Source of the DNA: Methylophilus sp.
GTDB taxonomy: Bacteria; Pseudomonadota; Gammaproteobacteria; Burkholderiales; Methylophilaceae
Direction of reading: 5' to 3'
Assembly: GCF_008015755.1 (NCBI RefSeq)
Contig: NZ_SSGF01000033.1
Location: 1-35,237, forward strand
DNA length: 35,237 nt
Part shown: positions 32,377 through 35,237 of the stretch, piece by piece
How positions within the stretch are numbered: position 1 is the stretch's first letter
Layout: every line of letters starts with the position of its first letter
The notes under the pieces: model-generated
What the model saw: the letters and a program-made list of their open reading frames with translations, nothing else
Databases searched by the model: none
What the model was told of the DNA's origin: nothing
Translations under genes and position numbers: made by a program

Positions 32377-34176
32377 ATGTTTGACCCCAAACCTATCCTC
32401 AAAAACCTGCCTAATCTGCCTGGTGTTTACCGCATGCTCAATGCGGAAAATACGGTGATTTATGTCGGCAAGGCCAAAGACCTGAAAAAACGGGTTTCCA
32501 GTTACTTTAATAAAAATCTGGCTAGTCCGCGGACCAAAATGATGGTGTCGCAGATTGCCAATATCGAAACCACGGTGACGCGCTCGGAAGCTGAGGCGTT
32601 ACTGCTGGAAAACAACCTGATTAAAGGCTTGATGCCGCGTTACAACGTGCTGTTTCGCGACGACAAGTCTTATCCCTATATTGCACTGACGGGCGATGCT
32701 TATCCTCGCCTGGCGTTTCATCGCGGCACGCAGCGCAAGGGTAGCCAGTATTTCGGGCCTTTTCCCAGCTCACCGGCAGTGCGCGAAAGCATTCAGTTGC
32801 TGCAAAAAGTATTTAAATTGCGCACCTGTGAAAATACAGTATTTGCCAATCGCTCTCGGCCATGCCTGCAATATCAGATCGCCCGCTGCACCGCGCCTTG
32901 CGTCAACCTGATTTCTGAAGCTGATTACGCCGGGGATGTACGCCATGCCGCGATGTTTTTATTAGGCAAAACCAGTGAAGTGATTGATTCATTGGCGGAT
33001 GGTATGAACGTGGCCGCCGAGGCGATGGAATACGAGCAAGCTGCTGTGTTGCGCGATCGTATCCAGGCGCTGCGTCAGGTGCAGGCCAAGCAGTTTGTCA
33101 GTGACTTTAGTGTCAGTGACGCCGATGTGATTGCCTGTGCCGAAGTGCAGGGCCAGCATTGCATTAACCTAGTGATGATCCGCGGCGGCCGCCATTTGGG
33201 TGACAAGAGCTTTTTCCCTAAAAATAGCCAGGATGCTGAATTAGCCGAAACCGTAGAAGCGTTTATCACGCAATATTATTTGTCACAAAATACGCCGCCG
33301 TTGCTGGTGTGTGGCGCAGAGGTGAATAAGGCTGAATTTGAAGACATGCTCAGTGAGCAGTCTGGCCGCAAAATACGTGTGTTAACCAATGCTATTGGCG
33401 ATAAAAAAATCTGGCTCAAAATGGCACAAACCAATGCCGAGCTGGCCTTGCAGCAGCGTCAGGCGACCTCTGCCAGCCAGCAGGCACGCTTGGTGTCGTT
33501 GCGCGAAGCACTCAAACTGGCAGAAACCACTGAGCGCATTGAGTGTTTTGATATCAGCCACACCATGGGTGAAGCCACGGTAGGCAGTTGCGTGGTGTTT
33601 GACCGTGGCGATATGCAAAACAGCGAATACCGCCGCTATAACGTCACTGGCATCACGCCAGGCGATGATTACGCCGCCATGCGCGATGTGCTGACGCGCC
33701 GCTATAAAAAAGTGGCCGCAGGTGAGGGCAAGCGCCCGGACCTGATTTTTATTGACGGTGGCAAAGGCCAGCTCGGTGTGGCGATAGAAGTCATGCAAGA
33801 AGTCGGGCTCGATGATATTTTGATGGTCGGCATTGCTAAAGGCGAAGAGCGTAAACCAGGCCTGGAGACCATGATTTTTTCTGATACGGGTGAAATGCTG
33901 AACTTGCCGACGGATAATCAAGGCTTGCATTTATTACAACAAATCCGTGATGAAGCACACCGGTTTGCTATTACCGGCCATCGGGCCAAACGCGCCAAAG
34001 CCAGAATTACCTCGAGTTTAGAAGAGATTGAAGGCGTGGGCGCCAAACGCCGCAAAGCCTTGCTGACGCGATTTGGTGGCCTGGATGCGATAAAAAGTGC
34101 TAGCATAGACGAGATTGCCCAGGTAGAAGGTATTAGTCTGGCGTTGGCACAAACCATATATGACCGCCTGCACTAA
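32377..34176 (+). CDS. uvrC: Excinuclease ABC subunit C
   Basis: 599 residues, normal length. N-terminal GIY-YIG nuclease (PGVYRML...VIYVGKA, about 14-35) for the 3' incision, a Cys-rich segment (CLQYQIARCTAPC), UVR domain (about 200-235, UvrB contact), the RNase H-like UvrC domain for the 5' incision (FDISHTMGEATVGSCVVF near 393, DGGKGQLGVA near 460) and C-terminal helix-hairpin-helix motifs. It makes both cuts around bulky lesions with UvrAB in nucleotide excision repair. pgsA follows after 44 bases, then tRNA genes, an order also seen in E. coli (uvrC-pgsA-glyW-cysT). Confidence 0.97.
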   Translation: MFDPKPILKNLPNLPGVYRMLNAENTVIYVGKAKDLKKRVSSYFNKNLASPRTKMMVSQIANIETTVTRSEAEALLLENNLIKGLMPRYNVLFRDDKSYPYIALTGDAYPRLAFHRGTQRKGSQYFGPFPSSPAVRESIQLLQKVFKLRTCENTVFANRSRPCLQYQIARCTAPCVNLISEADYAGDVRHAAMFLLGKTSEVIDSLADGMNVAAEAMEYEQAAVLRDRIQALRQVQAKQFVSDFSVSDADVIACAEVQGQHCINLVMIRGGRHLGDKSFFPKNSQDAELAETVEAFITQYYLSQNTPPLLVCGAEVNKAEFEDMLSEQSGRKIRVLTNAIGDKKIWLKMAQTNAELALQQRQATSASQQARLVSLREALKLAETTERIECFDISHTMGEATVGSCVVFDRGDMQNSEYRRYNVTGITPGDDYAAMRDVLTRRYKKVAAGEGKRPDLIFIDGGKGQLGVAIEVMQEVGLDDILMVGIAKGEERKPGLETMIFSDTGEMLNLPTDNQGLHLLQQIRDEAHRFAITGHRAKRAKARITSSLEEIEGVGAKRRKALLTRFGGLDAIKSASIDEIAQVEGISLALAQTIYDRLH

Positions 34177-34220
34177 GCCCTTGTACGCTGCCCTTTGTAC
34201 GCATCCGTAGACGAATAAAA

Positions 34221-34802
34221 ATGTGGAATATCCCGAATATACTCACCTTGTTACGCATCGCCATGATTCCGGTGTTTGTCGGCATCTTTTACCTGCCCGC
34301 TCACGCTGTCGCTGCTGATGGCCTGCCAGCGCACTGGGTCAATGTCATCGCAGCCAGTGTGTTTATATTGGCCGCATTCACGGACTGGCTAGATGGCTAC
34401 TGGGCGCGTAGATATCACCAAATGTCGAAATTTGGCGCGTTTCTAGACCCTGTGGCCGACAAACTCATGGTGGCTGCGGCCCTCATCGTCCTGGTGGAAT
34501 TAAATCGCGCTGGCGCAGTGGTTGCACTGATTATTATCGGCCGTGAAATCGCCATCAGCGCCTTGCGTGAATGGATGGCCAGCATCGGCAAAAGCGCGAA
34601 TGTCGCCGTGGCTATGGTGGGCAAGGTCAAAACCGCCGCCCAAATGCTCGCCATTACCTTATTGCTCTGGTACGACCCTTTGTTTGGATTAAACGTGCAA
34701 TGGCTGGGCGAATGGCTAATTGTGATCGCTGCATTACTGACCCTGATTTCTATGGGCTACTACTTGCGCGCAGCCTGGCCAGCGATACGCGAAACCATTT
34801 AA
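34221..34802 (+). CDS. pgsA: CDP-diacylglycerol-glycerol-3-phosphate 3-phosphatidyltransferase
   Basis: 193 residues, CDP-alcohol phosphotransferase family. The signature D-x2-DG-x2-AR-x8-G-x3-D-x3-D is present as DWLDGYWARR...GAFLDPVAD (about 59-85), with five to six membrane helices. It makes phosphatidylglycerol phosphate, the committed step to phosphatidylglycerol and cardiolipin. The loop after TM1 is slightly longer than in E. coli PgsA (182 residues). Downstream of uvrC and probably co-transcribed. Confidence 0.95.
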   Translation: MWNIPNILTLLRIAMIPVFVGIFYLPAHAVAADGLPAHWVNVIAASVFILAAFTDWLDGYWARRYHQMSKFGAFLDPVADKLMVAAALIVLVELNRAGAVVALIIIGREIAISALREWMASIGKSANVAVAMVGKVKTAAQMLAITLLLWYDPLFGLNVQWLGEWLIVIAALLTLISMGYYLRAAWPAIRETI

Positions 34803-34844
34803 AAAAGCAATCATAAAAAAGAAACATTATTTTCAAAATCGTCC

Positions 34845-34872
34845 TTGACACCGGTCTCAAAATCATTAAAAT
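34845..34872 (+). promoter_or_regulatory. Strong sigma-70 promoter of the tRNA cluster
   Basis: Perfect TTGACA (34845-34850), a 16-base spacer, then TAAAAT (34867-34872). A GC-containing discriminator (GCCAGC) follows, as is common in stringently controlled stable-RNA promoters. Transcription should start near 34879, about 30 bases before the first tRNA-Gly. Confidence 0.8.
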
Positions 34873-34908
34873 GCCAGCTTCTTTACGAGACATGGCGTAA
34901 GGAAATAC

Positions 34909-34984
34909 GCGGGAATAGCTCAGTTGGTAGAGCGCAACCTTGCCAAGGTTGAGGTCGCGAGTTCGAGACTCGTTTCCCGCTCCA
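34909..34984 (+). tRNA. glyW: tRNA-Gly (GCC), copy 1
   Basis: 76 bases including encoded CCA. Acceptor GCGGGAA/TTCCCGC, anticodon stem CAACC/GGTTG with anticodon GCC at 34942-34944, and T-loop TTCGAGA. Identical to the copy at 35138-35213. Confidence 0.97.
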
Positions 34985-34991
34985 AATTCTG

Positions 34992-35015
34992 GGGAAAGCG
35001 CCGCTTTCCCTTTTT
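34992..35015 (+). terminator. Intrinsic terminator between tRNA-Gly and tRNA-Cys
   Basis: Perfect 8-base stem GGGAAAGC/GCTTTCCC with a 3-base loop and a T5 tract. It directly follows the first tRNA-Gly, so tRNA-Cys and the second tRNA-Gly would need read-through or their own promoter. A weaker AACATAA/TTATGTT dyad follows at 35016-35036. Confidence 0.75.
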
Positions 35016-35045
35016 AACATAAGTAGTTTTTATGTTGTTGGTTCT

Positions 35046-35119
35046 GGCGCGATAGCAAAGCGGTTATGCCGCGGCCTGCAAAGCCGTTTAGGCCGGTTCG
35101 ACTCCGGCTCGCGCCTCCA
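35046..35119 (+). tRNA. cysT: tRNA-Cys (GCA)
   Basis: 74 bases including encoded CCA. Acceptor GGCGCGA paired with TCGCGCC, anticodon GCA at 35078-35080 in loop CTGCAAA, T-arm GGCCGGTTCGACTCCGGC. Confidence 0.96.
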
Positions 35120-35137
35120 GTCACATGTAGTAATAAT

Positions 35138-35213
35138 GCGGGAATAGCTCAGTTGGTAGAGCGCAACCTTGCCAAGGTTGAGGTCGCGAGTTCGAGACTC
35201 GTTTCCCGCTCCA
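35138..35213 (+). tRNA. tRNA-Gly (GCC), copy 2
   Basis: 76 bases with CCA, identical base for base to the copy at 34909-34984. It lies 18 bases after tRNA-Cys, so it probably shares its transcript. The cluster may continue beyond the window. Confidence 0.97.
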
Positions 35214-35237
35214 AATCTCTCTCAAGCACACCTACTG

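Noticed and set aside
1..35237. CRISPR array, insertion sequence or prophage
   Set aside because: No regularly spaced direct repeats, transposase, integrase or phage structural genes were seen on either strand.

Overview
The window (about 35 kb, roughly 50% GC by eye) looks like the chromosome of a betaproteobacterium. A methylotroph of the Methylophilaceae (Methylophilus/Methylotenera type) is my best guess. This rests on the joint presence of a methylcitrate-cycle cluster, an sdh operon with no 2-oxoglutarate dehydrogenase genes nearby, a DSF-type signalling pair and the uvrC-pgsA-tRNA block. No rRNA or marker gene is present, so the assignment is an inference.

Layout. Positions 1-3357 hold the C-terminal part of a giant type I secreted RTX adhesin (Ig-like repeats, von Willebrand A domain, RTX nonapeptides), closed by a bidirectional terminator. 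Positions 3481-10212 (minus strand) form a six-gene operon, in transcription order: a CitE-like lyase, mesaconyl-CoA hydratase (mch), a second CitE-like lyase, prpB, prpC and prpD. A GntR/UTRA regulator (10368-11132) is divergent. The two promoters face away from each other with a palindrome between their -35 boxes. Positions 11280-17234 (plus strand) carry malic enzyme, sdhC, sdhD, sdhA, sdhB, sdhE and a third CitE-like protein. An acyl-CoA synthetase, class I fumarase, a small secreted EF-hand protein and aconitase B follow up to 23876. rpfF (DSF synthase) and rpfC (DSF sensor hybrid kinase) are convergent at 24092-27350. The rest is housekeeping and accessory: a DUF2914 membrane protein, rlmJ, a CDF metal transporter lacking its usual C-terminal domain, a 59-residue tautomerase, a TIR-like predicted defence protein on AT-rich DNA, vapBC, uvrC, pgsA and three tRNA genes (Gly, Cys, Gly).

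How the genes fit together. PrpC, PrpD, AcnB and PrpB complete the methylcitrate cycle from propionyl-CoA and oxaloacetate to pyruvate and succinate. SDH and fumarase take succinate on to malate, and malic enzyme can take malate to pyruvate. Mch plus CitE-like lyases are the enzymes that, in the ethylmalonyl-CoA and methylaspartate routes, convert mesaconyl-CoA to glyoxylate and propionyl-CoA. Co-transcription with prpBCD suggests a C5-dicarboxylate or glyoxylate branch that feeds or drains the methylcitrate cycle. That coupling is the most interesting metabolic hypothesis here. The second notable point is the order acnB (= rpfA in Xanthomonas), rpfF, rpfC, which resembles the Xanthomonas rpf locus but lacks rpfB and rpfG.
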